DNA from: Chitinophagaceae bacterium
Lineage (GTDB): Bacteria > Bacteroidota > Bacteroidia > Chitinophagales > Chitinophagaceae
Assembly: GCA_947371755.1 (NCBI GenBank)
Contig: CANBQT010000001.1
Span: forward strand, 62,001 to 126,000
Direction: 5' to 3'
DNA: 64,000 bases
The translations under genes and the position numbers were made by a program. Shown here piece after piece: positions 52,817 to 61,530 of this stretch. Below the pieces are notes generated by a model. It did no database searches. It saw nothing but the letters and a program-made list of their open reading frames with translations, and was not told where the DNA came from. Each line of letters starts with the position of its first letter. Position 1 is the stretch's first letter.

Positions 52817-53803
52817 ATGAGCAGCATCAAATTGAACCCCACTCGCTTAGAAGTAATGAACTTTTTAGGTCAGAAAATTGATGATATAATAGAACAATTC
52901 TTAAAAAAAATAGATGAGAACTGGCAACCCTCCGATTTCCTGCCAGAAAGCAATAAACCTGAATTCACTAAAGAGATCTTAGAAATACAGGAGCAATGTA
53001 AAGAACTACCCTATGAATACATGGCTATTTTAGTGGGCGATCTGATAACTGAAGAAGCACTACCAACTTATGAAAGCTGGTTAATGGATATAGAAGGCGT
53101 AAGCAAACTAGAACCACAGGGTTGGAGTAAATGGATGCGCATGTGGACAGCAGAAGAAAACAGACATGGCGATCTTTTGAATAAATATATTTATTTATCA
53201 GGCAGGGTTAATATGCGCCAAATGGAAATCAGCACACAACACTTAATTGCTGATGGAATGGATATTGGAACAGCAACTGACCCTTATAAAAATTTTGTAT
53301 ACACTTCCTTTCAGGAATTAGCTACCAATATTTCCCATAGAAGAACTGCTACTCTGGCAAAGAAATATGGTAATGAACAATTGTCAAAAATCTGTGCGGT
53401 AATTGCATCAGATGAATTGAGACACGCCAAAGCTTATAAAAGTTTTGTTACCAAGATTTTTGAAGTGGATCCAAGTGAAATGATGCTAGCATTTGAAGAA
53501 ATGATGCGTAAAAAAATTGTAATGCCTGCACACTTCCTTCGTCAGCAGGGAGAAAAAATTAGTACCAGCTGGTCGCACTTTAGTGATGCCGCTCAAAGAA
53601 TTGGGGTATATACAAGCATGGACTATACTAATATTATGGAATCCCTGATAGAAGAATGGAACATTGGAAATATTTGCGGATTAAATGGTGCTGCAGAAAA
53701 AGGTAGAGATTATTTAATGGGATTGCCAGATAGATTCAGAAAAGTAGCAGAAAGGTCTGGCATTAAAGCACCTTTAGAATATCAGTTCAACTGGATTTAC
53801 TAA
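52817..53803 (+). CDS. Acyl-ACP desaturase (plant-type, soluble di-iron)
   Basis: 328 residues, all ligands of the ferritin-like di-iron site visible: Glu 80 (ITEEAL), Glu 114 and His 117 (EENRHGD), Glu 167 (FQELAT), Glu 200 and His 203 (SDELRHAK). It inserts a cis double bond in acyl-ACP (delta-9 in plants) using oxygen and ferredoxin, in the cytoplasm. Bacterial examples in Bacteroidota supply unsaturated fatty acids; the double-bond position here is not known. Own -7-like element and a terminator follow, so it is a single-gene unit. Confidence 0.92.
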   Translation: MSSIKLNPTRLEVMNFLGQKIDDIIEQFLKKIDENWQPSDFLPESNKPEFTKEILEIQEQCKELPYEYMAILVGDLITEEALPTYESWLMDIEGVSKLEPQGWSKWMRMWTAEENRHGDLLNKYIYLSGRVNMRQMEISTQHLIADGMDIGTATDPYKNFVYTSFQELATNISHRRTATLAKKYGNEQLSKICAVIASDELRHAKAYKSFVTKIFEVDPSEMMLAFEEMMRKKIVMPAHFLRQQGEKISTSWSHFSDAAQRIGVYTSMDYTNIMESLIEEWNIGNICGLNGAAEKGRDYLMGLPDRFRKVAERSGIKAPLEYQFNWIY

Positions 53804-53818
53804 TAGAAAAACTCTTTT

Positions 53819-53847
53819 AAAAAAGCCATTTTTCAAATGGCTTTTTT
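53819..53847 (+). terminator. Intrinsic terminator after the desaturase gene
   Basis: Perfect 13-bp arms AAAAAAGCCATTT / AAATGGCTTTTTT with a 3-nt loop. Confidence 0.92.
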
Positions 53848-53871
53848 AGTGCCCTATTTTAACCAACAAAT

Positions 53872-54516
53872 ATGTCTGAACAAATACCAAAAACAATTTT
53901 TGATGCTTCTCTGTCAGACGAGGTTGTTAATGAATGGTATGTTTCTAAAAAAGCTGCTACAAATATTTTCGAATTCTTTCAAAAAAACCCCCTCTTTTTG
54001 TGGTCAGATATTCACAACTGCGAAGACAGGGCCGAAGCAATGGCCATTCTATTGTTACATTGGGGCATCCCTCATTATAAAGCCTGGTTATTTGATAGCT
54101 ATTTCTTAAAAAAAGAAGTTGGAACTTTACACAACAAATGGAATTACCATGTCTGCTTGATGATTCCTGTAAAAGAAGAAGGAAACGATAGTTTGGATTA
54201 TTATGTAATTGATCCTGCACATTCATCAACTCTACAAAAGATGTCTTCATGGGCAAATGTTCTAACTAAGGATGCATTTAGCTACCATATTATCAAAAAT
54301 GGGTATGCTTATATTTTCCCAACTGGTCAAATTACGCAACAAAACTGGCATTTCAGAAACAAACAAAACTTCAAATGGACGATACAGGGTTTAGCTGGCA
54401 TCAATGGCGTAAGTAATAGTGGTAAGGCTGCCGTTACCTTCAAGAAATACCTGGTTCGACGAACTCTAAAACAGTTTACAGAATTAAAAAATACTAGACC
54501 CGTATTCGAAATATAA
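53872..54516 (+). CDS. Protein-glutaminase-like Cys-His-Asp enzyme (cytoplasmic)
   Basis: 214 residues without a signal peptide. Three blocks match the protein-glutaminase (glutamine deamidase) fold: NCEDRAEAM (Cys 50), WNYHVCLMI (His 93) and YYVIDPA (Asp 114). Cys-to-His and His-to-Asp spacings (43 and 21) are close to those of the Chryseobacterium enzyme as I recall it (41 and 20). Secreted relatives deamidate glutamine in proteins; some are toxins. Here no export signal, immunity gene or secretion gene is nearby, so an endogenous role or a transglutaminase-fold relative is possible. The neighbouring GNAT gene starts 42 bp downstream. Confidence 0.62.
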   Translation: MSEQIPKTIFDASLSDEVVNEWYVSKKAATNIFEFFQKNPLFLWSDIHNCEDRAEAMAILLLHWGIPHYKAWLFDSYFLKKEVGTLHNKWNYHVCLMIPVKEEGNDSLDYYVIDPAHSSTLQKMSSWANVLTKDAFSYHIIKNGYAYIFPTGQITQQNWHFRNKQNFKWTIQGLAGINGVSNSGKAAVTFKKYLVRRTLKQFTELKNTRPVFEI

Positions 54517-54558
54517 GCTTTGTTTTATTAAATAATATTTTAGAAATATCTTTATTAC

Positions 54559-55083
54559 ATGAATAAAGATTTAGCCATTTCAATAGTAACTCCTGAGGAC
54601 ATTCCAGAACTTGTTTTACTAGTTAATAGTGCTTATCGGGGTGATAGTTCCAGGAAAGGTTGGACTACTGAAGCAGATTTATTAGATGGGATAAGAACAG
54701 ATGCTAATACCTTATTAGATCAAATAAATCAATCCGGCCAAAAAATCATTAAGGCATCAGATGAGTCTCATCATATTATTGGATGTGTAAGTTTACAAGA
54801 AAAAAAAGACAAACTTTATTTAGGAATGCTTACTGTTAAACCAGACATCCAAACTACTGGAATTGGGAAAAAATTGTTATCAGCAGCAGAAGACTATGCA
54901 AAAAAAAATAACATCTTTTGCATTGAGATGACAGTCATTTCTGTAAGACAGGAACTGATAGCATGGTATCAAAGAAGAGGATATCAATTAACCGGAGAAA
55001 TAAGAGAATTTCCTACAGATACAAAATTCGGAATCAAAAAACAAGACTTAGAATTTGTTGTGCTTGAAAAGCATCTGACATAA
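54559..55083 (+). CDS. GNAT-family N-acetyltransferase
   Basis: 174 residues with the GNAT fold: N-terminal VTPEDIPELVLLVNSAY, beta4 LYLGMLTVKPDIQTTGIGKKLL with the Q/R-x-x-G-x-G/A acetyl-CoA loop, then IEMTVISVRQELIAWYQRRGY. It transfers an acetyl group to an amine; the substrate cannot be told. It may be co-transcribed with the protein-glutaminase-like gene (no terminator between), and a hairpin separates it from the convergent TIM-barrel gene. Confidence 0.85.
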   Translation: MNKDLAISIVTPEDIPELVLLVNSAYRGDSSRKGWTTEADLLDGIRTDANTLLDQINQSGQKIIKASDESHHIIGCVSLQEKKDKLYLGMLTVKPDIQTTGIGKKLLSAAEDYAKKNNIFCIEMTVISVRQELIAWYQRRGYQLTGEIREFPTDTKFGIKKQDLEFVVLEKHLT

Positions 55084-55121
55084 AAAAATCCCCTATCAGT
55101 TTTTATTGATAAGGGATTTTT
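55083..55121. terminator. Bidirectional terminator between the GNAT and TIM-barrel genes
   Basis: Arms AAAAATCCCCTATCA / TGATAAGGGATTTTT with one mismatch and an 8-nt loop, between convergent genes. Confidence 0.85.
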
Positions 55122-55138
55122 GCTTTACATCATGAGTT

Positions 55139-56056
55139 CTAGTAACCCCATTTCTTCATGATTGCTAAATCTTGCTTAGCAGATTCAATAGGTGTAATAT
55201 TTTGATAGGACTCTTGTTCGATGATAAAATGTGTAGTACCACCAGATTTTTTTCCTTCATCGATGATTGCTTTTACACCAACAACTCCTGTACCTAATAC
55301 AGTGCTATCATAACCATCATTCATTTCACCTTTTACGGTTGACGCAATTTCATCTTTAACATGCATCAGTTCAAAGCGTCCCGGATATTTTTTTACAATT
55401 TCTAATGCCCTTCCTCCTACTCCATACATATTGCCGATATCCAATTGCTGTGCAACCAGGCTAGGATCTGTATGCTTGATCATGATATCAAATACCTTCT
55501 CACCATTCAACATTGAACTAAATTCAAAATTGTGGTTATGATAACCAAATTTCATCCCCGATTTTTTACACAATTCGCCAGACTTATTAAACACTTCCAT
55601 ATAGGTTAATAACCCATCGTAAGTTTTACGAAGCGTTTCATCTAGCCAAGGACTGATTACAAATTTCTGTCCACAAATAGCAGCATCTTCAACAGTGTAT
55701 TTCCATGCATCGGTAAAGTCTTTTTTAGATTCATCCCAATGATTGCGCCCCATAACAGTATGTCCGCTTGGCATTTTTAAACCTAAGTCGTTTAGCACTT
55801 TTACAAATTCCTTCGCTGAATAACCATAGAACTTTCTATTTGAATAATTGGCATGTTCTACATTTTTATAGCCCATTGCAGCCAATTGTTGTAAAGTTCC
55901 AAGCGGATTCGTTTTCATATCATCCCTAACGGAGTACAATTGGATACCAAGCACAGTCGATTGCTTTGATGCCGCAAATAAACTGCGGGGGATTAAAGTC
56001 GTTCCAGCAAGTGCTATGGCAGTTTTGCTGATAAATTGTCTTCTTGAAGATTGCAT
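55139..56056 (-). CDS. Sugar phosphate isomerase/epimerase-like TIM barrel, Tat-exported
   Basis: 305 residues. An N-terminal twin-arginine signal SSRRQFISKTAIALAG points to Tat export after folding. The mature part is an AP-endonuclease-2/xylose-isomerase-like barrel: GIQLYSVRDDM, LAAMGYKNVEHANY, KFGYHNHNFEF, QLDIGNMYG (metal ligands) and the C-terminal FIIEQESY. Related exported barrels in Bacteroidota act in sugar or inositol conversion, but no sugar-utilisation neighbours are present, so the substrate is unknown. Confidence 0.88.
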   Translation of the reverse strand: MQSSRRQFISKTAIALAGTTLIPRSLFAASKQSTVLGIQLYSVRDDMKTNPLGTLQQLAAMGYKNVEHANYSNRKFYGYSAKEFVKVLNDLGLKMPSGHTVMGRNHWDESKKDFTDAWKYTVEDAAICGQKFVISPWLDETLRKTYDGLLTYMEVFNKSGELCKKSGMKFGYHNHNFEFSSMLNGEKVFDIMIKHTDPSLVAQQLDIGNMYGVGGRALEIVKKYPGRFELMHVKDEIASTVKGEMNDGYDSTVLGTGVVGVKAIIDEGKKSGGTTHFIIEQESYQNITPIESAKQDLAIMKKWGY

Positions 56057-56221
56057 ATTGGTTGTTTTCGTTTATGGCAATGAATAGACACATTTATTGC
56101 ATCTATTTATAAAATTCTTATCAATTTAATTGTTTCCTTTGAATTCTACAAGTAACATCTATAAACGGCATTAAAGTTGCTGAAACAACAAAAAGAGATT
56201 TATACAAGTATCTTTATAATA

Positions 56222-58069
56222 ATGCTTCGAAAAACCATCTTTCTGTCACTATTTGCAGGTATTTTCATTGTTTTTGCAATACCCATAACTGTTGCAGGTC
56301 AGAACAAAGAAAATACCGACAGTTTTTTCTTAGCCAAGAAAAAAGGGGTCTGGGGTAAGATTGGAAAAAGCATTTCTGTTAGTGCCAAAGACCTTCCCTC
56401 CGTAGAGGAAGGCGTTAAAAAAAACGAAGCAAGTTTTGCTAAATATAAAGGCAAAGTGATTCGTTCTATTATAGTGGAGAAATTAGACTTTAATAAAGCC
56501 CTGAATGATACAGTAAAAACGGATAATTTCTTTAGTGATATAGGTACTAAACTTCACCCTAATACATCCGACAAAATCATTAAGCATAATCTCTTTTTTT
56601 CTGAGGGCGATACTTTATACCCTGCTTTAGTGGCAGACAATGAAAGATTTTTAAGGGATATCAGTTATTTACAGGATGCCAGGATATTAGTTAGAAATAT
56701 TGAACATAATTCAGACAGTGTAGACGTGATTGTTGTTTGCAAAGACGTATTTCCAGTGGGCGGAAGTGCAGATCTAGGAAGCGAAAAATTGATCAATTTC
56801 GAAGTGAACGATGACAATTTATTAGGATCTGGCGACCGTATTGCTTTTAGAAATATGATTGATCTTGATCGGACGCCACATTATGGAGTAAGTGCAGAAT
56901 ATTTAAAAAGAAATATCGCGGGTACTTTTATCAATGTTAATCTTGGCTATAGCAATATTGAACCAGCTTTTAACAGTGGGCGTAAGGAAGAAACGGCACT
57001 TTTCATAAAAGCAGACCTGCCTTTGGTAAGTCCGTATAGTACCTGGACTGGAGGTTATGAAACCTCAGTTCGTTTTACAAGAAACAATTATATCAGCGAT
57101 TCATTGTATGCATCTGACTATAAGTATGAATACCGGATTTTCGATAGTTGGGTAGGATATAATATTGGTGCGAAAAAACACTTATCAGATAAATACCAAA
57201 ATCGTAGAAAGCATTTAATCTCGCTTCGAAGTTTGTATCGACATTTTAATGATATTCCTAATATCAATAAAACTATCTACAATAATCTTTATTCTAACCT
57301 TGCTTCTGTTTTAACAACATTCTCTGTTTTTGAACAAGATTACTATCATACTAATTTCATTTATGGCTTCGGAAGAAATGAGGATGTACCTGAAGGCTTT
57401 TCTATGGCGTTAACAGCAGGATGGACCAACAAAAATGATTTATCAAGGCCCTATATTGGATTTGATTATCAACGTTTTTATTTTACCCGCAAAAATTCAT
57501 ATATAAACTATTTGTTCAGGTTCGGAACCTATTATGGCGATAATCAGTTAGAAGACCTGAGTCTTTTAACTGGGCTTGAATATTTTACTAAGCTTAGAAA
57601 AATAAAAGGTACCAAGTGGCATACACGTCAATTCCTCAGCGGCAGTATCACACAATTGTTAAGAACTAAATTAAATGACCCTTTGCGTATTTCAAGCATC
57701 TATGGTTTACCTGAAACCAATAATATTTCTATCAAAGCTTCTACTAGAGTTACAGGAAACTATGAATCGGTATTTTACAATACCTGGAAATTCTTTGGTT
57801 TTAGTTTTGCCCCTTTCGGGTTTACCAATATTACCTATTTAAGAAGATCTGGTGCTTCAGTTTCAGAGGGTGATATTTATACTTCTATTGGAGCAGGAGT
57901 TCGAACCAGAAATGAAAACTTAGTTTTTGGCACGATGGAGTTACGTGCATATTATTACCCCCGAGCTTTAGATAATATGAATGTTTGGAATCTGGTATTT
58001 AATACAGCATTAAGATATAAATACAATAGCCAACTGATTCGTAAACCAGACTTTGCAATTGTGAACTAA
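56222..58069 (+). CDS. POTRA/beta-barrel outer-membrane protein (BamA/FhaC-like)
   Basis: 615 residues from ATG 56222 (TTG at 56177 gives a longer, non-signal start). Signal peptide LSLFAGIFIVFAIPITVAGQ. At about 95-190 a POTRA-like module (IRSIIVEKLDFNKALND, DTLYPALVADNERFLRDISYLQDARILV, DSVDVIVVCKDVFPVGG), then a predicted barrel with alternating strands to the C-terminus. This resembles the Omp85 superfamily, which inserts or exports proteins at the outer membrane. It is much shorter than BamA and has a single visible POTRA, so it is more likely a lineage-specific relative. Confidence 0.7.
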   Translation: MLRKTIFLSLFAGIFIVFAIPITVAGQNKENTDSFFLAKKKGVWGKIGKSISVSAKDLPSVEEGVKKNEASFAKYKGKVIRSIIVEKLDFNKALNDTVKTDNFFSDIGTKLHPNTSDKIIKHNLFFSEGDTLYPALVADNERFLRDISYLQDARILVRNIEHNSDSVDVIVVCKDVFPVGGSADLGSEKLINFEVNDDNLLGSGDRIAFRNMIDLDRTPHYGVSAEYLKRNIAGTFINVNLGYSNIEPAFNSGRKEETALFIKADLPLVSPYSTWTGGYETSVRFTRNNYISDSLYASDYKYEYRIFDSWVGYNIGAKKHLSDKYQNRRKHLISLRSLYRHFNDIPNINKTIYNNLYSNLASVLTTFSVFEQDYYHTNFIYGFGRNEDVPEGFSMALTAGWTNKNDLSRPYIGFDYQRFYFTRKNSYINYLFRFGTYYGDNQLEDLSLLTGLEYFTKLRKIKGTKWHTRQFLSGSITQLLRTKLNDPLRISSIYGLPETNNISIKASTRVTGNYESVFYNTWKFFGFSFAPFGFTNITYLRRSGASVSEGDIYTSIGAGVRTRNENLVFGTMELRAYYYPRALDNMNVWNLVFNTALRYKYNSQLIRKPDFAIVN

Positions 58070-58137
58070 TGCCATTTAAATAAAATAAATCATTATATAT
58101 TTTAAAGATTTTATATTGCTTATCTAAAATCACCACC

Positions 58138-58659
58138 ATGAAAAAAATATTTGCATTTGCGTTACTAATTGGGCTTTTTTCTGCACAAAAAAGCTTTGCA
58201 CAAGATAATAAGTCCGCCCTACCAAGCCCACCTGCTAAAGTAACAGAAACATTAGCATCAGGAGCTGCAATAGCTATTAGTTATAGTCAGCCTGCAGTTA
58301 AAGGTCGTACCATAGGGAAAAATTTAGAACCAATGGAAGGAAAAGTATGGCGAACCGGGGCAAATGATGCTACTGTTTTTGAAACTACTAAAGAAATTTC
58401 TGTAGAAGGGAAAACCTTAGCAGCAGGCAAGTACGGCCTTTTTAGTATTGTAAAAAACGGAGAATGGACCATCATTTTCAATAAAACATGGAAACAGTGG
58501 GGCGCATTTCAATATAAAGAAGCCGATGATGTGTTGCGCATTCAAGTTAAGGGAAGTAAAGCACCTAGTTTTTCTGAGAGACTGACGTTTTTGATTGATA
58601 AATCAGGAAAAGTATCACTTCTTTGGGGAGACAATCAAGTAAATTTTCAAACGAAATAA
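58138..58659 (+). CDS. DUF2911 family exported protein
   Basis: 173 residues with signal peptide FAFALLIGLFSAQKSFAQ. DUF2911 hallmarks: AIAISYSQPAVKGRTIGK, KVWRTGANDATVFETTKEI, AGKYGLFSI and WKQWGAFQYKEADDVLRI. The domain is a periplasmic beta-sandwich of unknown function that is very common in Bacteroidota. It is followed by a terminator and preceded by the POTRA/barrel gene in the same direction, 68 bp away. Confidence 0.92.
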   Translation: MKKIFAFALLIGLFSAQKSFAQDNKSALPSPPAKVTETLASGAAIAISYSQPAVKGRTIGKNLEPMEGKVWRTGANDATVFETTKEISVEGKTLAAGKYGLFSIVKNGEWTIIFNKTWKQWGAFQYKEADDVLRIQVKGSKAPSFSERLTFLIDKSGKVSLLWGDNQVNFQTK

Positions 58660-58678
58660 TTTGATTAAACCCAATAGC

Positions 58679-58706
58679 AAAGCCAATCCTGAGGATTGGC
58701 TTTTTT
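58679..58706 (+). terminator. Intrinsic terminator after the DUF2911 gene
   Basis: Perfect 11-bp arms AAAGCCAATCC / GGATTGGCTTT with a 3-nt loop and a T-run. Confidence 0.92.
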
Positions 58707-58726
58707 CTTTTCCAACCTACAACCTT

Positions 58727-58734
58727 TAACTTTG
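58727..58734 (+). promoter_or_regulatory. -7 element (TAACTTTG) of the DUF2452 gene
   Basis: Full TAnnTTTG match 50 bp before the ATG at 58785, directly after the DUF2911 terminator. Confidence 0.45.
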
Positions 58735-58784
58735 CAATTTGTTAAGTATTGAAGAGCAGTCTCTCAACTGCTGTAATTAACACT

Positions 58785-59594
58785 ATGGTACAAGCATATA
58801 ATTTTTTGGCAAGCTGGCAACTATTCCCGGAGAAATGCCAATTTCAATTTGGACTCGTTCCTAAGTCTGGCAATTATAAAATTGAATCTACACATAATGG
58901 ACATCATTTACTGATCAGTATTAACTGGGTAAGTATTGAAAATGAAGCATTTTATAGTCAGTATGAAGTTGTTCCGGATGACGAAATTCGTCCATTTGAA
59001 AATCAAGAAATTGCAGATAGCATCAAAGCGAATATCTTAAATGCATCTACTATCAAGTGTACTTTTTTTAAGGCTGAAAAAGAAACCCTTACCGTAACTC
59101 ATGAGATTTTATCAAATGGGTATTTGCGAATTACACAATCAGGATTTAATCCTGATGCTCAACCTTTCAGTAATATAGAGATCTACCATAAACAAATGAG
59201 TGTGCTTCCCTATGCTTCTTCTGTAGGAAGTGTTGCTATCAGACCAACAAAAGAGGGCGTGATTAAACACAAAGCCTTAAGTGCTATGGAGGATCAAACC
59301 AATATGCAGTTAAATCAAATTAGGCAACAAATTGAATTATTAGCAAAACAAGCACAGGAAATCAGGAAACGTAAAGAATTAAGTTTGATGATCTATGAAG
59401 CAAAATTGAGTTTCAAACCACAAATTGGTCAGGTCTATCATTTATATGAAAAAAGAGATAGTTCACATATCTTATCTTTGGTAGCTCCACAAGAATGGGG
59501 AGGTGCGGGTCCGTTTAAACAATTTCTTTCTTCAGTGCAGTTATTGGCAGACCATACATGGATAGAAGTTGGATCAGAAGCTGCCTTTCAATAA
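58785..59594 (+). CDS. DUF2452 domain protein with an extra N-terminal domain
   Basis: 269 residues from ATG 58785 (TTG at 58749 is the alternative). The C-terminal half is DUF2452: AMEDQTNMQLNQIRQQIELL, a coiled-coil-like helix, then AKLSFKPQIGQVYHLYEK, ILSLVAPQEWG and a final LADHTWIEV. The N-terminal about 120 residues (LASWQLFPEKCQFQFGLVP, YKIEST, SINWVSIENEAFYSQYEV) look like a separate beta-rich lipocalin/START-like fold, not recognised. Cytoplasmic; function unknown. Convergent with the UbiD-family gene (4 bp apart). Confidence 0.75.
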   Translation: MVQAYNFLASWQLFPEKCQFQFGLVPKSGNYKIESTHNGHHLLISINWVSIENEAFYSQYEVVPDDEIRPFENQEIADSIKANILNASTIKCTFFKAEKETLTVTHEILSNGYLRITQSGFNPDAQPFSNIEIYHKQMSVLPYASSVGSVAIRPTKEGVIKHKALSAMEDQTNMQLNQIRQQIELLAKQAQEIRKRKELSLMIYEAKLSFKPQIGQVYHLYEKRDSSHILSLVAPQEWGGAGPFKQFLSSVQLLADHTWIEVGSEAAFQ

Positions 59595-59598
59595 TCAA

Positions 59599-61440
59599 TT
59601 AAGAAAGAATACCATATAAACTTCCTCCTTTTTCAAAAAGTCGCTCTATCTTTTTTTCAATCTCCGGATCTTTTACAACAGGTGGAGCGTGATGAGGTTT
59701 GATTCGTGCATCAATGATGAGAGGTCCATCACAACCCCAATGTTTATGTTTTGTAAAAGCAGCTATACCATGAATGTCGTGTGATGGATTGCAACGTGTA
59801 TAAGTAACCCACAAATAATTATTTAAATTAGCGGCTGTAAAATTGGCATCATCTGCCAATACAATCAAAGCAAATCCTGTTAAAAGTTCAAGTTTCCCGG
59901 AAAGCTGTTCGTTTAATGAAGCTATTTCAATTTGAGTTTGTTCATCATCTTTATAGGGATTTCCTTCAATGATTAAAACTCCTGGCATAGCTATGGAAGG
60001 TTTTCTAAAACCATGCAATTCATTTAATATAGATGGAATTTCATGGTTTAGTTTTCTAATGGGGTCGCCATAGGCAGCAAAAACTACTTTACTTCCTGAA
60101 TTTATACCAGTTCCGGAATAATCCAAGGTATCGATAGTAGTATTGGTATAAAAATGCACATCCCTTGTAAGGTCTATACGTTCTAATAAAAATTGCATGA
60201 ATCCTGCTATATCATGTGTAGAAACACGATTGGTATCATCAGCAGTAATGAATAAAAACTTTGCCAAACTTAATTGACCTGTTCCTAAAACATGATTAGC
60301 AATAGTTAATAATTCTGCAGGTTGTTTTGTAGGTAAATAAGGAGTGTATCTTTCGCTACCTACAGCTAATAACAAAGGGTGCACTCCTGCAGCGTCAACT
60401 GCATGTACTTCTTTTAGGCCTGGTACTTCTAATGGAATAGCAGCTCCAGAAATTTCATGTATTAATTCTCCAAAACTTGTATCTTCTTGAGGTGGTCGTC
60501 CTACAACAGTAAATGGCCAGATAGCATTTTTTTTAGCATATACTTTATGCACTCGTAAAACAGGAAAGGAATGTGTTAAGCTATAATACCCCAAATGATC
60601 TCCAAATGGTCCTTCTGGTTTATTGTCTCCAGGAAAAACTTCTCCGGTTATTACAAAATCAGCGTCCGTACTAATTCCAAATCCATCAGCATAAGTATAC
60701 CTAAATCTTCGGCCACCTAATACCCCAGCAAATGTCATTTCGCTAATGCCCTCTGGCAAAGGCATCACTGCAGCAACAGTGTGTGCCGGTGGGCCTCCTA
60801 CAAAGCAACTTACTTTCAATGGCTGTCCTTTTTGATTTGCTTTTGTTTGATGCACCCCTATTCCCCGATGCAATTGATAGTGTAATCCAATTTCTTTATC
60901 TGGAATGTAATGATTCCCTGTTAATTGAATACGATACATCCCCAGGTTTGATTTCATGATACCAGGTGACTCTATATCTTCTGAGTATACTTGGGGTAAT
61001 GTTATAAAAGCACCGCCATCCATTGGCCAGTGTTGAATTAAAGGAAGATCAGTAATATTAATTTCTTCATAAAAAACAGGCTGCTTGGATGGGTTTTTCA
61101 AAGGCAGGGCTTTTACTGCAGCAAGTCCGGTTTTAAAATTATCAAATGGATGTTTTAAGGCTTTCAAGGGATCACCCTTCACATCTATCAATTTCTGAAC
61201 AAGTGAAAGGGTATTTCGAAAAATGAACTTACTACGCTCTATCGTTCCAAATATATTCGAGGCCGCTCTAAACTTTGTTCCTTTTACATTTTCAAATAAT
61301 AAAGCAGGCCCTTTTGCTTCATAAACACGCAAATGAATAGCAGCCATCTCAAGATAGGGATCAACTTCTTCTTTGATTCTGATTAAATGACCATGGGCCT
61401 CTAAATCAATTAAGCATGCTTCTAATGATTCGTAACTCAT
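59599..61440 (-). CDS. UbiD-family decarboxylase
   Basis: 613 residues from ATG 61440; the longer frame would add 15 residues not typical of the family. UbiD signatures: HLIRIKEEVDPYLEMAAIHLRV, GPALLFENVKGTKF, the central TFAGVLGGRRFRYTYADGFG with prenyl-FMN/Mg-binding residues, GEVFPGDNKPEGPFGDHLGYYS and VGRPPQEDTSFGELIHEI. Reversible decarboxylation of an aromatic or alpha,beta-unsaturated acid using prenylated FMN is expected. The family includes menaquinone (futalosine-type) decarboxylases, which I favour for this phylum, but no menaquinone gene is adjacent and UbiX is not in the window. Confidence 0.88.
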   Translation of the reverse strand: MSYESLEACLIDLEAHGHLIRIKEEVDPYLEMAAIHLRVYEAKGPALLFENVKGTKFRAASNIFGTIERSKFIFRNTLSLVQKLIDVKGDPLKALKHPFDNFKTGLAAVKALPLKNPSKQPVFYEEINITDLPLIQHWPMDGGAFITLPQVYSEDIESPGIMKSNLGMYRIQLTGNHYIPDKEIGLHYQLHRGIGVHQTKANQKGQPLKVSCFVGGPPAHTVAAVMPLPEGISEMTFAGVLGGRRFRYTYADGFGISTDADFVITGEVFPGDNKPEGPFGDHLGYYSLTHSFPVLRVHKVYAKKNAIWPFTVVGRPPQEDTSFGELIHEISGAAIPLEVPGLKEVHAVDAAGVHPLLLAVGSERYTPYLPTKQPAELLTIANHVLGTGQLSLAKFLFITADDTNRVSTHDIAGFMQFLLERIDLTRDVHFYTNTTIDTLDYSGTGINSGSKVVFAAYGDPIRKLNHEIPSILNELHGFRKPSIAMPGVLIIEGNPYKDDEQTQIEIASLNEQLSGKLELLTGFALIVLADDANFTAANLNNYLWVTYTRCNPSHDIHGIAAFTKHKHWGCDGPLIIDARIKPHHAPPVVKDPEIEKKIERLFEKGGSLYGILS

Positions 61441-61482
61441 ATCAATACAACAGTTCTTACTACAAAAAGTTAAAGGATTGTA

Positions 61483-61490
61483 CAAAGTTA
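61483..61490 (-). promoter_or_regulatory. -7 element (TAACTTTG) of the UbiD-family gene
   Basis: Full TAnnTTTG match on the minus strand, 42 bp before the ATG at 61440, in the 90-bp region divergent from pdxJ. Confidence 0.45.
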
Positions 61491-61518
61491 GCTATTAATA
61501 TCACTTGGAGAATCTGCC

Positions 61519-61526
61519 TATCTTTG
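61519..61526 (+). promoter_or_regulatory. -7 element (TATCTTTG) of pdxJ
   Basis: Perfect TAnnTTTG match just four bases before the pdxJ ATG at 61531. No -33 TTTG at normal spacing. Suggests a leaderless or nearly leaderless transcript. Confidence 0.5.
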
Positions 61527-61530
61527 CAAC

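Noticed and set aside
53837..54109. 90-codon frame overlapping the start of the protein-glutaminase-like gene
   Set aside because: It begins inside the terminator and lies in a different frame from the gene with the Cys-His-Asp blocks.
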